NCBI GenBank assembly: GCA_030698645.1
Contig: JAUYMV010000375.1
Span: 1-11,354, forward strand
Source of the DNA: Mesorhizobium sp.
Lineage (GTDB): Bacteria; Pseudomonadota; Alphaproteobacteria; Rhizobiales; Rhizobiaceae
Direction of reading: 5' to 3'
DNA length: 11,354 nt
Shown here: piece by piece, positions 1 to 6,447 of the stretch
How positions within the stretch are numbered: position 1 is the stretch's first letter
Layout of the letters: every line of letters starts with the position of its first letter
Notes under the pieces: generated by a model
Databases searched by the model: none
The model's input: the letters and a program-made list of their open reading frames with translations, nothing else
What the model was told of the DNA's origin: nothing
Made by a program: the position numbers and the translations under genes

Positions 1-1286
1 AGGATCATGCCGAGCACCAGCGTCGCCTCCTGCATGGCGAACTGACGGCCGATGCAGGCGCGCTGGCCGTTTCCCCAAGGCTTGTAGGCGTCGACCGGGC
101 GCGCCGCCTCCGCCTCGCGGGAAAAATTGTCCGGATTGAATTTTTCCGCGTCCGGCCCCCAGACGGTCTCGTCGCGATGCAGCATCAGCGTCAGCAGCGT
201 CACGAAGGTGCCGGCCTTGAGCTTGTACTGGCCGCCGATCACTTCGTCCTTGTAGGGATAGAGCCCGATCGCCGGCGCCGTCGGATAGAGCCGCAGCGCC
301 TCGTTGAGGATCTGCTGGATGTAGCCGAGCTGGTTGACCTGCGAAATCGTCGGCTGGATGGCGAGATCGTTGCCGAACACGCGGTCGACCTCCTCATAGG
401 CGCGCGCCAGCACGTCGGGATTGTTGAGCAGGAAATAGAGCGTGAAGGAGAGCAGGCCAGACGTCGTCTCGTGCCCGGCGATGAGGAAGGTGTTGATCTG
501 GTAGCGGATGTTTTCGTCGGACAGGCTCTCGCCGGTCTGCTTGTCGACGCCGGCCAGCATGAAGTTCAAGAGATCGTTCTGCGCCCGGTCGCCGCCGCCG
601 CGACGGCGTTCCCGGATGATGTCGTCGACCAGCCCGTTCATGAACTGGACGTCGTCCTTCATCTGGTTCAGGCGGCGGGTCAGGATGACCTTCTCGAAGG
701 GCAGTCCGCGCTGCACCATGCAGGTTTCGAGCGTCCGCGTCAGCGCGTCGATGAAGGGGTGATAGTCGCGCCGGTAGAACGAGTTGAAGCGATAGCCGAA
801 GCCGCAGATGCCGATCGTGTCGAGCGCCAGCGCGGTCATGTCGTGCACCACGTCGATCTCGTCGTCGGCGTTGAGGCGCTCCCATTTCGTGCAGAGCTGG
901 CCGGCGATGTCCTGCATGAGCGGCAGGTAGTTGGCCATGGCGCGCTGCGCGAAGGTCGGAAGCAGAATGTTGTGCGCGCGGTGCCAGTTGGGCGCCGACG
1001 TGTCGCTGGTGAAAAGGCCGTCGCCGCCGATCGCGCGGATGCGGCGCAGCGACCCGCGCACCGCCTTGTCGAAGCGCGTCTCGTCGGAAAGTTCCGCGAC
1101 CAAGGCGGCGCCGGACACGACGACCAGCGGCGTGCCCATCATGTTCAGCCAGAAGATCGGCCCATGCTCGCGCGTCAGTTGCATCAGGCTTTGCAGCGGC
1201 GTGTCGCTGTCGACCGTCAGCATGTTGCCGACGAGCGGCTTTCCGGCCGGATTGGGAATCGGATGGAGCGCGTTCTTCTGCGCCAT
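1..1286 (-). CDS. CYP102-like (P450 BM3-type) cytochrome P450, heme domain; C-terminal part outside window
   Basis: A heme-thiolate monooxygenase; family members hydroxylate or epoxidise fatty acids and similar substrates in the cytosol. The start ATG at 1286 has a GGGGAGAG ribosome site about 8 nt upstream. The 428 visible residues resemble Bacillus P450 BM3 throughout: the I-helix AGHETTSG is at residues 270-277, the ExxR pair at E329/R332, and the heme ligand Cys411 lies in WGNGQRACIG. GDGLFTS (F92) matches the BM3 F87 region. The CDS is still open at base 1. CYP102 proteins normally continue into a fused FMN/FAD reductase, so a fusion is expected but cannot be seen here. The BM3 carboxylate-binding residues R47 and Y51 appear as T52 and V56, and BM3 F393 next to the heme loop is W404, so substrate range or redox tuning may differ. 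The gene is divergent from rirA. Family assignment is firm; subfamily and substrate are not. Confidence 0.93.
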   Translation of the reverse strand, partial: MAQKNALHPIPNPAGKPLVGNMLTVDSDTPLQSLMQLTREHGPIFWLNMMGTPLVVVSGAALVAELSDETRFDKAVRGSLRRIRAIGGDGLFTSDTSAPNWHRAHNILLPTFAQRAMANYLPLMQDIAGQLCTKWERLNADDEIDVVHDMTALALDTIGICGFGYRFNSFYRRDYHPFIDALTRTLETCMVQRGLPFEKVILTRRLNQMKDDVQFMNGLVDDIIRERRRGGGDRAQNDLLNFMLAGVDKQTGESLSDENIRYQINTFLIAGHETTSGLLSFTLYFLLNNPDVLARAYEEVDRVFGNDLAIQPTISQVNQLGYIQQILNEALRLYPTAPAIGLYPYKDEVIGGQYKLKAGTFVTLLTLMLHRDETVWGPDAEKFNPDNFSREAEAARPVDAYKPWGNGQRACIGRQFAMQEATLVLGMI

Positions 1287-1327
1287 GGCTGTCTCTCCCC
1301 TGCACGACGCTTGCGGCCGTTTGGCCA

Positions 1328-1356
1328 ATTAATCGCAGGTCGAGCGGGAAAGGCAA
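1328..1356 (-). promoter_or_regulatory. Predicted promoter of the P450 gene
   Basis: On the minus strand a TTGCCT -35 (1351-1356) is followed by a 17-bp spacer and an ATTAAT -10 (1328-1333), about 41 nt before the P450 start codon. The palindrome TTGGCCAA (1321-1328) touches the -10. This is a consensus match by eye only. Confidence 0.45.
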
Positions 1357-1386
1357 GCTGGTCCGGGCGACACGAAAACGGCGACC

Positions 1387-1400
1387 TATCGGTGCCGATA
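1387..1400. promoter_or_regulatory. Perfect palindrome in the P450-rirA intergenic region (possible operator)
   Basis: TATCGG-TG-CCGATA has 6-bp perfect arms with a 2-bp centre. It lies about 31 bp upstream of the predicted P450 -35, a place typical of an activator site, and about 90 bp before the rirA control region. The binding protein is unknown. The 267-bp gap (1287-1553) contains no TGA-N9-TCA RirA box on the P450 side. Confidence 0.35.
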
Positions 1401-1491
1401 CGGACTTCGCATCCCGTGCAAGGCCCGCCCCGGAAGCGCGAAGCGATCGACCAAAAAGTGGAGCCAAACTTTCATCTTAATCCGATTCCAC

Positions 1492-1524
1492 TCTGGAATA
1501 GTTCCAGAATAGGGCGCATATAAA
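1492..1524 (+). promoter_or_regulatory. rirA promoter with ICE/Irr-box-like inverted repeat
   Basis: TCTGGAA-TAG-TTCCAGA (1492-1508) is a perfect inverted repeat with 7-bp arms and a 3-bp spacer. It is close to the iron control element bound by Irr in rhizobia (TTTAGAA-N3-TTCTAAA), differing by two transitions per arm. An overlapping second repeat, ATTCCA-CTC-TGGAAT (1485-1499), adds a third half-site. A -10-like TATAAA is at 1519-1524, so the repeat covers the expected -35 position, which suits a repressor. An A-rich stretch at 1452-1457 lies further upstream. That Irr binds here is inferred; Irr control of rirA is known in Agrobacterium. Confidence 0.55.
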
Positions 1525-1553
1525 GCGCGCAGAGCATTCACGAGAGTCACCTC

Positions 1554-2018
1554 ATGCGCCTCACGCGACAGACGAACTACGCCATCCGCATCCTCATGTA
1601 TTGCGCCGCCAACAGCGGTCGCCTGTCGCGGATTCCGGAGATCGCGGCGTCCTATTCGGTGTCGGAACTCTTTCTGTTCAAGATCCTGCAGCCGCTGGTG
1701 GAAGCCAAGCTGGTGGAGACGGTGCGCGGCCGCAACGGCGGCGTCAGACTGGGCCGGGCGGCAGCGGAAATCACCTTGTTCGATGTCGTGCGTGTCACCG
1801 AGGAAAGCTTCGCGATGGCCGAGTGCTTCGAAAACGACGCAGTCGACTGCCCGCTGATCGATTCCTGCGCGCTCAACGCGGCGCTGCGCAAGGCGCTCGG
1901 CGCTTTCTTCGAGGTGCTCGAAAGCTACACGATCGAGGACCTGGTCAAGGACCGCACCGACGTGCGCCTGTTGCTCGGCATCAAGGACATGGAACGCCAG
2001 ATCGCCGCCGCGAACTGA
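1554..2018 (+). CDS. rirA: RirA, Rrf2-family Fe-S iron-responsive repressor
   Basis: Cytosolic transcription repressor that senses iron through a labile Fe-S cluster and, when iron is sufficient, represses siderophore and heme uptake genes at TGA-N9-TCA boxes in rhizobia. The 154 residues match the family length. The N-terminal winged helix begins MRLTRQTNYAIRILMYCAAN, and the recognition region includes VSELFLFKILQPL (residues 36-48) and the wing VRGRNGGVRL (57-66). The three cluster cysteines are all present at C91, C99 and C105. The start at 1554 gives the N-terminus typical of RirA; the ribosome site is weak (GAGAG at 1542-1546). It is divergent from the P450 gene and monocistronic as far as visible, with a hairpin just after the stop. 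Its likely target box is at 7791-7805 between hmuP and hmuR. The Irr-like repeat in its promoter suggests cross-control by Irr. Identification is confident. Confidence 0.96.
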   Translation: MRLTRQTNYAIRILMYCAANSGRLSRIPEIAASYSVSELFLFKILQPLVEAKLVETVRGRNGGVRLGRAAAEITLFDVVRVTEESFAMAECFENDAVDCPLIDSCALNAALRKALGAFFEVLESYTIEDLVKDRTDVRLLLGIKDMERQIAAAN

Positions 2019-2033
2019 TTGCGCGATCGCTAT

Positions 2034-2050
2034 CCCGGAGGGCATCCGGG
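2034..2050. terminator. Hairpin just after rirA (possible terminator, no T-run)
   Basis: CCCGGA-GGGCA-TCCGGG forms a perfect 6-bp stem with a 5-nt loop, starting 15 bp after the rirA stop codon. No run of T follows, so a classic intrinsic terminator is not supported. Its reverse complement matches 15 of 17 bases of 2158-2174, so it may instead be half of an inverted repeat pair. Confidence 0.35.
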
Positions 2051-2157
2051 CGGCATCGGCGGCGCGCGTTCGCGTTCGGCGTCGATGGGATTTTCCTGCA
2101 TCGTCTTCCCCTGCGCATGGCGCCGCTGCGGCACTGAGCCGGCATAGGTCAATGGAT

Positions 2158-2182
2158 TCCGGATGCCCTTCGGGCTCCCGGA
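2158..2182. repeat. Hairpin repeat between rirA and the convergent small gene
   Basis: TCCGG-AT-GCCC, a TTC loop, then GGGC-TC-CCGGA: two stem segments of 5 and 4 bp separated by a 2x2 internal loop. It is followed by a GATGACG end like that of the 200-bp foldback repeats nearby. It could act as a bidirectional terminator between the convergent genes or be a relic of a short intergenic repeat. Apart from these hairpins I see no gene in 2019-2217. Confidence 0.4.
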
Positions 2183-2217
2183 TGACGTTCGCGTCGGGGC
2201 TGCGCGCTGGGGCGGGC

Positions 2218-2634
2218 CTACGACGTGTCGAGCGGCTCGGCCATCGTGTGGCAGAGACCGCCGACGGAGGCCGCGCCATACGCGTCGCGGGCGTTGCCCG
2301 TCGCCGGAAACGAGCGGCGGCGCGCTTTCGCGCAAAAGCTCCGCAGGAGGAGCGCAAGGGTCCGCAGCGACAGAGCAAGCGCCATGGCATCTTCGGGTTC
2401 GTGACCGGCGCGCGGAACCGAAGCGCCGGGCGCGCAGGTCCAGCCCGCCGCGTCAGGCGCGCGGACGAAGTCGCGCGCAACCGCTTCGCCGGTTCGGAGG
2501 ATCCGCAGCACCAGGCATCGCCGCGCTTCGGAGGCGCCGGCGGCGCGTTCGGCGAGATCCGCGATGGCGAGCAGCAGCACCACGATGCGATCGAGCATGT
2601 CTCCCGTCATCTCCATCCGCCTCTCCCAGTCCAT
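2218..2634 (-). CDS. Hypothetical protein, 138 aa, unrecognised
   Basis: I do not recognise a named family. The start ATG at 2634 is set by a strong AGGAGG site 6 nt upstream. The reading frame stays open further up to 2967, but that part lies in a 200-bp intergenic repeat and should not be translated. The protein begins MDWERRMEMTGDMLDRIVVL. A hydrophobic helix spans roughly residues 15-30, too short and mixed to be a certain membrane anchor. It continues with a basic patch (RILRTGEAVARDF, about residues 44-56), a Pro/Gly-rich middle, and a second hydrophobic-basic helix (about 86-105, with RTLALLLRSF). There is no signal peptide or catalytic motif. It is convergent with rirA and has no operon partner. 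Short helical proteins of this kind are common lineage-specific genes in Mesorhizobium relatives, but a function cannot be given. The good ribosome site is the main reason to believe it is real. Confidence 0.62.
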   Translation of the reverse strand: MDWERRMEMTGDMLDRIVVLLLAIADLAERAAGASEARRCLVLRILRTGEAVARDFVRAPDAAGWTCAPGASVPRAGHEPEDAMALALSLRTLALLLRSFCAKARRRSFPATGNARDAYGAASVGGLCHTMAEPLDTS

Positions 2635-2754
2635 GCCCTGCCTCCTGTTCGCACGGGACAGATGATCGCTGGCGTAGGAGGGGGCGTGGATAAAGCCTGG
2701 CAAAGATTGCTGACAGCTGGTGACAAGGACGGGGTATGGGAGATCCCCGCGCTG

Positions 2755-2954
2755 GTCATCCCGGGCGACGGAGCGAAGCGAGGGAGACCCGGGACCCATT
2801 GGTTGTCGCGCGTCGAGCGCGGCCGGGTCCTCGCTTGGCTTTTCGAAACGATTGTCGCCGCATCCAAGAAGCAAACCGGAACCCGGCCGTGCCCCACGAC
2901 ATGCAATCAATGGGTCCCGGCGCGGCGCGGCTGCCGCCGCTTGGCCGGGATGAC
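2755..2954. repeat. 200-bp foldback intergenic repeat, copy A
   Basis: Runs from GTCATCCCGG to CCGGGATGAC, which are perfect 10-bp terminal inverted repeats. Inside, CCGGGACCCATTG (2789-2801) pairs with CAATGGGTCCCGG (2908-2920), and a CGGCCGGGT/ACCCGGCCG pair (about 2820-2828 and 2881-2889) is nested within, so the element can fold into one long hairpin. Copy B at 3359-3558 has the same length and orientation with about nine substitutions and no indels. Long open frames crossing it are by-products of GC-rich repeat DNA. The rest of the 2635-3020 gap holds only the upstream region of the 138-aa gene and about 66 bp before the GIY-YIG gene. This looks like a non-autonomous, MITE-like or REP-like element; no target duplication was identified. 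Confidence 0.85.
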
Positions 2955-3020
2955 GACCTTGGTTCAAGCGCGCCCCACCAGCGCTCTTGCGACGCGTGCT
3001 TTCATTTGCTCCAATTGGGC

Positions 3021-3308
3021 ATGACCGGGCATGTCTATATTCTCGCGTCGCAGAAGAACGGCACGCTCTATACAGGCGTGACGAGCGACCTTGCAGGACG
3101 CATCTGGGAACATCGCGAGGAAATCACCGGCGGCTTCACGAAGAAATACGGCGTCAAACGGCTGGTCTGGTACCGTGACTATTTCGATATCCGCGACGCC
3201 ATCGACGATGAGAAGCGCATCAAGCGCTGGCGCCGCAAGTGGAAGCTCGAACTGATCGAGGGAATGAACCCGGGCTGGAAGGATCTCTACGAAACCCTGA
3301 ATGGCTGA
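3021..3308 (+). CDS. GIY-YIG nuclease superfamily protein, 95 aa
   Basis: A small stand-alone GIY-YIG domain protein of the YhbQ/UPF0213-like type, presumed cytosolic. The superfamily cuts DNA with one Tyr-containing core, but for these mini-proteins the cellular role is mostly unknown. The domain starts at once: VYI at residues 5-7 stands for GIY, and YTG at 17-19 for YIG. The conserved Arg follows in AGRIWEHR (R27), and the metal-binding Glu is probably E64 in DDEKRIKRWRRKWK. The start ATG at 3021 is chosen because the domain begins four residues later; the open frame extends upstream only through repeat copy A. The ribosome site is poor. The gene sits alone between two 200-bp repeats in direct orientation, so it may belong to a movable or repeat-rich island, though such genes are often scattered in rhizobial genomes. 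Family membership is confident; activity is not tested. Confidence 0.88.
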   Translation: MTGHVYILASQKNGTLYTGVTSDLAGRIWEHREEITGGFTKKYGVKRLVWYRDYFDIRDAIDDEKRIKRWRRKWKLELIEGMNPGWKDLYETLNG

Positions 3309-3358
3309 GTGTTTGTTCGAGGATGCGGCGGCTGCCAGAATATTCCACACCAGCGTTC

Positions 3359-3558
3359 GTCATCCCGGGCGACTGAGCAAAGCGAGGGAGACCCGGGACC
3401 CATTGGTTGTCGCGCGTCGAGCGCGGCCGGGTCCTCGCCCGGCTTTTCGAAACGATTGTCGCTGCATCCAAGAAGCAAACCGGAACCCGGCCGTGCCCCA
3501 CGACATGCAATCAATAGGTCCCGGCTCGGCGCGGCCGCCGCCGCTTGGCCGGAATGAC
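3359..3558. repeat. 200-bp foldback intergenic repeat, copy B
   Basis: Second copy of the element at 2755-2954, offset exactly 604 bp, same orientation, about 95% identical. The right end reads CCGGAATGAC, so one terminal repeat base differs, and the inner arm has CAATAGGTCCCGG (3512-3524), again one mismatch. It fills most of the space between the GIY-YIG gene (stop at 3308) and the end of hmuV (3601) and could act as a strong hairpin downstream of hmuV. Nothing else is recognised in 3309-3600. Confidence 0.85.
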
Positions 3559-3600
3559 GATCGTCGCATATAGCCGGCATCGCGAAAGATCGTTGCGGTT

Positions 3601-4392
3601 CTAAAGCGTCGCCGATTGCGGCAGCACGAACGGCGCGCCGCCCGTGGGCGTGACGCCGACGCGCAGGTTGCAGTCGAACACGCGGCTGATCCGCGCGTCG
3701 TCGAGCACGTCGGACGGCGTGCCGAACGCGTCCGCCCTGCCGCGGTGCATCATGACGATCCTGTCGGAAAACATCGCGGTCAGGTTGAGGTCGTGCAGGA
3801 TGGCGATGACGCCGCCGCCGGCATTGGCGAAGTCGCGGGCGATGTTCATGATGATGAGCTGGTGCTTGATGTCGAGGCTGGATACCGGCTCGTCGAGGAA
3901 GAGATAGCGCGGGGTTCCCTCCAGCACCGGCCGCCAGACCTGGCAGAGCACGCGGGCGAGCTGCACGCGTTGCTGTTCGCCGCCCGACAGTTCCTGGTAG
4001 AAGCGCCCGGCGAATCCCGCCAGATCGACGCGTTCGAGCGCCGCGTCGGGCAGCAGGTCGAGCGCGTCGCCGGCGACACCCGACCGGCCGCTGGTCAGCC
4101 CGAGCCTGACGATTTCCCGCACGGAGAACGGAAAGGACAGCGTGGTCGCCTGCGGCAGCACGGCGCGCCGCGCCGCCATCTCCCAGAGCTTTTGCCCGCG
4201 CAGCTCCTGCCCGTTGATGCGCACGGCCCCGGCATAGGGGAGCTCGCCCGACAGCGCCTTCATCAGCGTCGTCTTGCCCGACCCGTTCGGGCCGATGATG
4301 GCGGTCACCTCGCCCGGGCGCGCCGTGAAGCTGACATCGGTGACGATCGGCGTGCGGCCGATACTGACGGAAACGTTCTGCGCTTCGATCAT
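3601..4392 (-). CDS. hmuV: HmuV, heme ABC transporter ATP-binding protein
   Basis: Cytosolic ATPase of the HmuUV heme importer; it drives heme from HmuT through HmuU into the cell. At 263 residues it has the usual length. The motifs are in order: Walker A GPNGSGKT (34-41), Q-loop Q81, signature LSGGEQQR (135-142), Walker B YLFLDEP (163-169), D-loop SLD (172-174) and switch His200. The insert QVWRPVLEGTPRYLFLDEP is typical of heme and siderophore ATPases of this clade. The start ATG at 4392 has a GAGGGGG site overlapping the hmuU stop codon 11 bp upstream, indicating translational coupling. The frame extends further upstream within hmuU but in a shadow frame. It is the last gene of the leftward hmuPSTUV operon, followed by repeat copy B. 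Nothing is missing from the catalytic set. Confidence 0.96.
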   Translation of the reverse strand: MIEAQNVSVSIGRTPIVTDVSFTARPGEVTAIIGPNGSGKTTLMKALSGELPYAGAVRINGQELRGQKLWEMAARRAVLPQATTLSFPFSVREIVRLGLTSGRSGVAGDALDLLPDAALERVDLAGFAGRFYQELSGGEQQRVQLARVLCQVWRPVLEGTPRYLFLDEPVSSLDIKHQLIIMNIARDFANAGGGVIAILHDLNLTAMFSDRIVMMHRGRADAFGTPSDVLDDARISRVFDCNLRVGVTPTGGAPFVLPQSATL

Positions 4393-4403
4393 GGCACGCC
4401 CCC

Positions 4404-5507
4404 TCAAAGGTCGATGACGCCGCGCTTGCGCAGCAATATCCATAGGAAGAACGGCGCGCCGACGGCGGCCGTCACGATGCCGATCGGAAGCTCGGCCGGC
4501 GCGACGACGGTGCGAGCGACGGAATCGGCCAGCAGCAGAAGCGTCGCGCCGAGAAGGGCGGAGGCCGGCAGCAGATAGCGGTTGTCGGGTCCGATCAGGA
4601 GCCGCAGCAGATGCGGCACGACGATGCCGACGAAGCCGATGCCGCCCGACACCGCGACCGAGGCGCCGACCGACGCGGCCACCGAGACGATGGCGACGTA
4701 TTTCAGGCGCTGCACCGGAATGCCGAGATGATTGGCGGTCGCCTCGCCGAGCGACAGCGCGTTCAAGCCGCGCGCCAGGAACGGCGCCGCGACGAGGCCG
4801 GCGGCGATGATCGGTCCGGCGGCGAGTATCTTCGTCCACGTCGCGCCCGCGAGCGAGCCGAGCCCCCAGAAGGTCAGGTCGCGCAGTTGCCGGTCGTCGG
4901 CCATGAAGATCAGCAACCCGGTGAAGGCCATCGCCATGGCGCCGAGCGCGATGCCGGCGAGCAGCATGGTGGCGACCGACGTGCGGCCCTGGCGGGTGGA
5001 GATGCGGTAGAGGACAAGCGTCGTGGCGAGGCCGCCAGCGAAGGCTGCGAAAGGCAGCGCCTGACCGCCGAACAGCGCCGTGAACGGCGCGAGCACCGTG
5101 CCCCCGAGCACGATGACGCTGACCGCGCCGAGGCTCGCGCCGGCCGACACGCCGACCAGGCCAGGATCGGCCAGCGGATTTCGGAACAGGCCCTGCATGA
5201 CGGCGCCTGAAACGGCCAGCGCCGCTCCGATCATGATGCCGAGAACGGCGCGCGGCAGGCGGATGTCGATCACGATGATGCGGTCGCGCGCCGAAAGCGC
5301 GCCTTCGTGCCCGAAGCCCAGCAACTCGTCCAGGACCGACAGGGCCGACGCGTCGGACGCGCCGGAGGCAAGGCTGTAGACGAACGCCGCCGCCAACCCG
5401 AGGGCGAATAGCAAGATGGCATTGCGGGCGCCGGCGCTGCGGTCGCCCGCCGGTCCGGCGGACGCGTGCGTCGGGCGCGGGGACGTCGACAATCGGTCAA
5501 GCATCAT
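4404..5507 (-). CDS. hmuU: HmuU, heme ABC transporter permease (FecCD family)
   Basis: Inner-membrane permease that works as a dimer with HmuV to import heme. The 367 residues and the string of hydrophobic segments fit the ten-helix FecCD/BtuC fold. A short cytosolic N-terminus is followed by the first helix (about residues 29-48, ILLFALGLAAAFVYSLASGA). The family loop GIGFVGIVVPHLLRLLIGPD lies near the C-terminal third, and RLPRAVLGIMIGAALAVSG is the usual early segment. Two adjacent ATG codons (5507 and 5504) can start it; the second has slightly better spacing from GAGCCGGA. Only 6 bp separate it from the hmuT stop and 11 bp from hmuV, so it is an operon member. Siderophore permeases share this fold, but the hmu neighbours settle the substrate as heme. 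Confidence 0.95.
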   Translation of the reverse strand: MMLDRLSTSPRPTHASAGPAGDRSAGARNAILLFALGLAAAFVYSLASGASDASALSVLDELLGFGHEGALSARDRIIVIDIRLPRAVLGIMIGAALAVSGAVMQGLFRNPLADPGLVGVSAGASLGAVSVIVLGGTVLAPFTALFGGQALPFAAFAGGLATTLVLYRISTRQGRTSVATMLLAGIALGAMAMAFTGLLIFMADDRQLRDLTFWGLGSLAGATWTKILAAGPIIAAGLVAAPFLARGLNALSLGEATANHLGIPVQRLKYVAIVSVAASVGASVAVSGGIGFVGIVVPHLLRLLIGPDNRYLLPASALLGATLLLLADSVARTVVAPAELPIGIVTAAVGAPFFLWILLRKRGVIDL

Positions 5508-5513
5508 TCCGGC

Positions 5514-6437
5514 TCAGTTGACGATGCTGTCGCCGTAGAGCGCCCTGGCGAGGTCGCGCGCGGCGCCGGCCGTGCGCGGACCGAAGCCGAGCAGATAGGC
5601 GCCGTCCATGCGCAGGATCGCTCCCGCGACCGCCGCAGGCGTCTGCGACAGGGCCGGATGCGCCAGAATGTCCGCGTTCACCGCCGAATGGTCGCCGCCG
5701 CGATCCATCATCAGGATAAGGTCGGGCCGGGCGAGGATGACCGCCTCGTCGCTGAGCGACTTGTAGCCCGGAAACTCGGAGACGACGTTCGCGCCGCCGG
5801 CCATGGCGATGATGCCGTCGGCGGCCGTGCCCGAACCGGAGGCGAGGATCTTGCCGTCCTTCATCGACAGGATGAAGAGCACGCGCTTCCGCTCGGGCAC
5901 GCCGGCGGTCGACGCGATTGCCGCATCGATGTCGGCCTTGACCTTCGCCGTCAGCGTCACCGCCTTGTCCGGCACGCCGAGCGCGTCGCCGACGACCCGG
6001 ATCTTCTCCAGGATGCCGGCCTTGTCGAATGTCTCGGGCACGCTGACGAACGGGATGCTGGCCTTCCGCAGCACGTCGATGGCTTCCGGCGGACCGCTGC
6101 CCTCCAGCGTCAGGATTGCATCCGGCGCCACCGACAGCACGCCCTCGGGCGACAGCGCGCGCATATAGCCGACATCCGGCAGCGCCATGGCCTCTTGTGG
6201 GTAGACGCTGGTGGAATCGCGCGCGACGAGGCGTTTCTCTTCGCCGAGCGCATAGACGATCTCGGTGATCGATCCGCCAATCGCGACGACGCGTCTCGCA
6301 TCGGCGAGGACAGTTGCTTCCGTGCCGGCCGAGAGCGCGCGCGGCGACGGCGCCACCAATGGCGCGATGGTCAGCGCCAGCGTCGCCAGGCAGATGCCGG
6401 CGCGGCGCAGGCGCGGATGAAACGGGAAGCGGTGCAT
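5514..6437 (-). CDS. hmuT: HmuT, periplasmic heme-binding protein
   Basis: Periplasmic receptor that takes heme from the outer-membrane receptor and hands it to HmuUV. The 307 residues begin with a signal peptide: basic MHRFPFHPRLRR, hydrophobic core about 14-28, probable cleavage near ALSA (34-37). The class III solute-binding fold follows, starting RRVVAIGGSITEIVYALG. The motif DSTSVYP (residues 74-80) contains Y79, the position of the tyrosine heme ligand in ShuT/PhuT-type proteins; LPDVGYMRALSPEGVLS is also typical. The start ATG at 6437 has a GAGGAGA site overlapping the hmuS stop region, with a 10-bp gap to hmuS. It is an operon member and expected to be co-regulated by iron through the RirA box upstream of hmuP. 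The ligand assignment comes from family knowledge and has not been checked by alignment. Confidence 0.95.
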   Translation of the reverse strand: MHRFPFHPRLRRAGICLATLALTIAPLVAPSPRALSAGTEATVLADARRVVAIGGSITEIVYALGEEKRLVARDSTSVYPQEAMALPDVGYMRALSPEGVLSVAPDAILTLEGSGPPEAIDVLRKASIPFVSVPETFDKAGILEKIRVVGDALGVPDKAVTLTAKVKADIDAAIASTAGVPERKRVLFILSMKDGKILASGSGTAADGIIAMAGGANVVSEFPGYKSLSDEAVILARPDLILMMDRGGDHSAVNADILAHPALSQTPAAVAGAILRMDGAYLLGFGPRTAGAARDLARALYGDSIVN

Positions 6438-6447
6438 GGTGGTCTCC

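Noticed and set aside
177..1523. 448-codon open frame on the plus strand over the P450
   Set aside because: Antisense shadow of the P450, whose heme and I-helix motifs lie on the minus strand; composition is Arg/Val/Asp-rich without motifs.
2030..2101. 23-codon minus-strand ORF (MQENPIDAERERAPPMPPGC...) with an AGGGGA site
   Set aside because: The ribosome site is plausible, but the ORF is very short, ends in a hairpin and resembles no known peptide; not enough to call a gene.
1386..2480. 364-codon minus-strand frame across rirA
   Set aside because: It crosses the rirA promoter and covers rirA and a different-frame part of the 138-aa gene; no ribosome site or recognisable domain.
3220..3510. 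Similar protein-like frames in both 200-bp repeats (also 2607-2906)
   Set aside because: They share sequence only because the DNA repeat is duplicated; they run through inverted-repeat arms and out into unrelated flanks, with no start signal.
2755..3558. CRISPR array from repeated blocks
   Set aside because: Only two 200-bp copies separated by about 400 bp containing a gene; no short regular repeats or spacers, and no cas genes.
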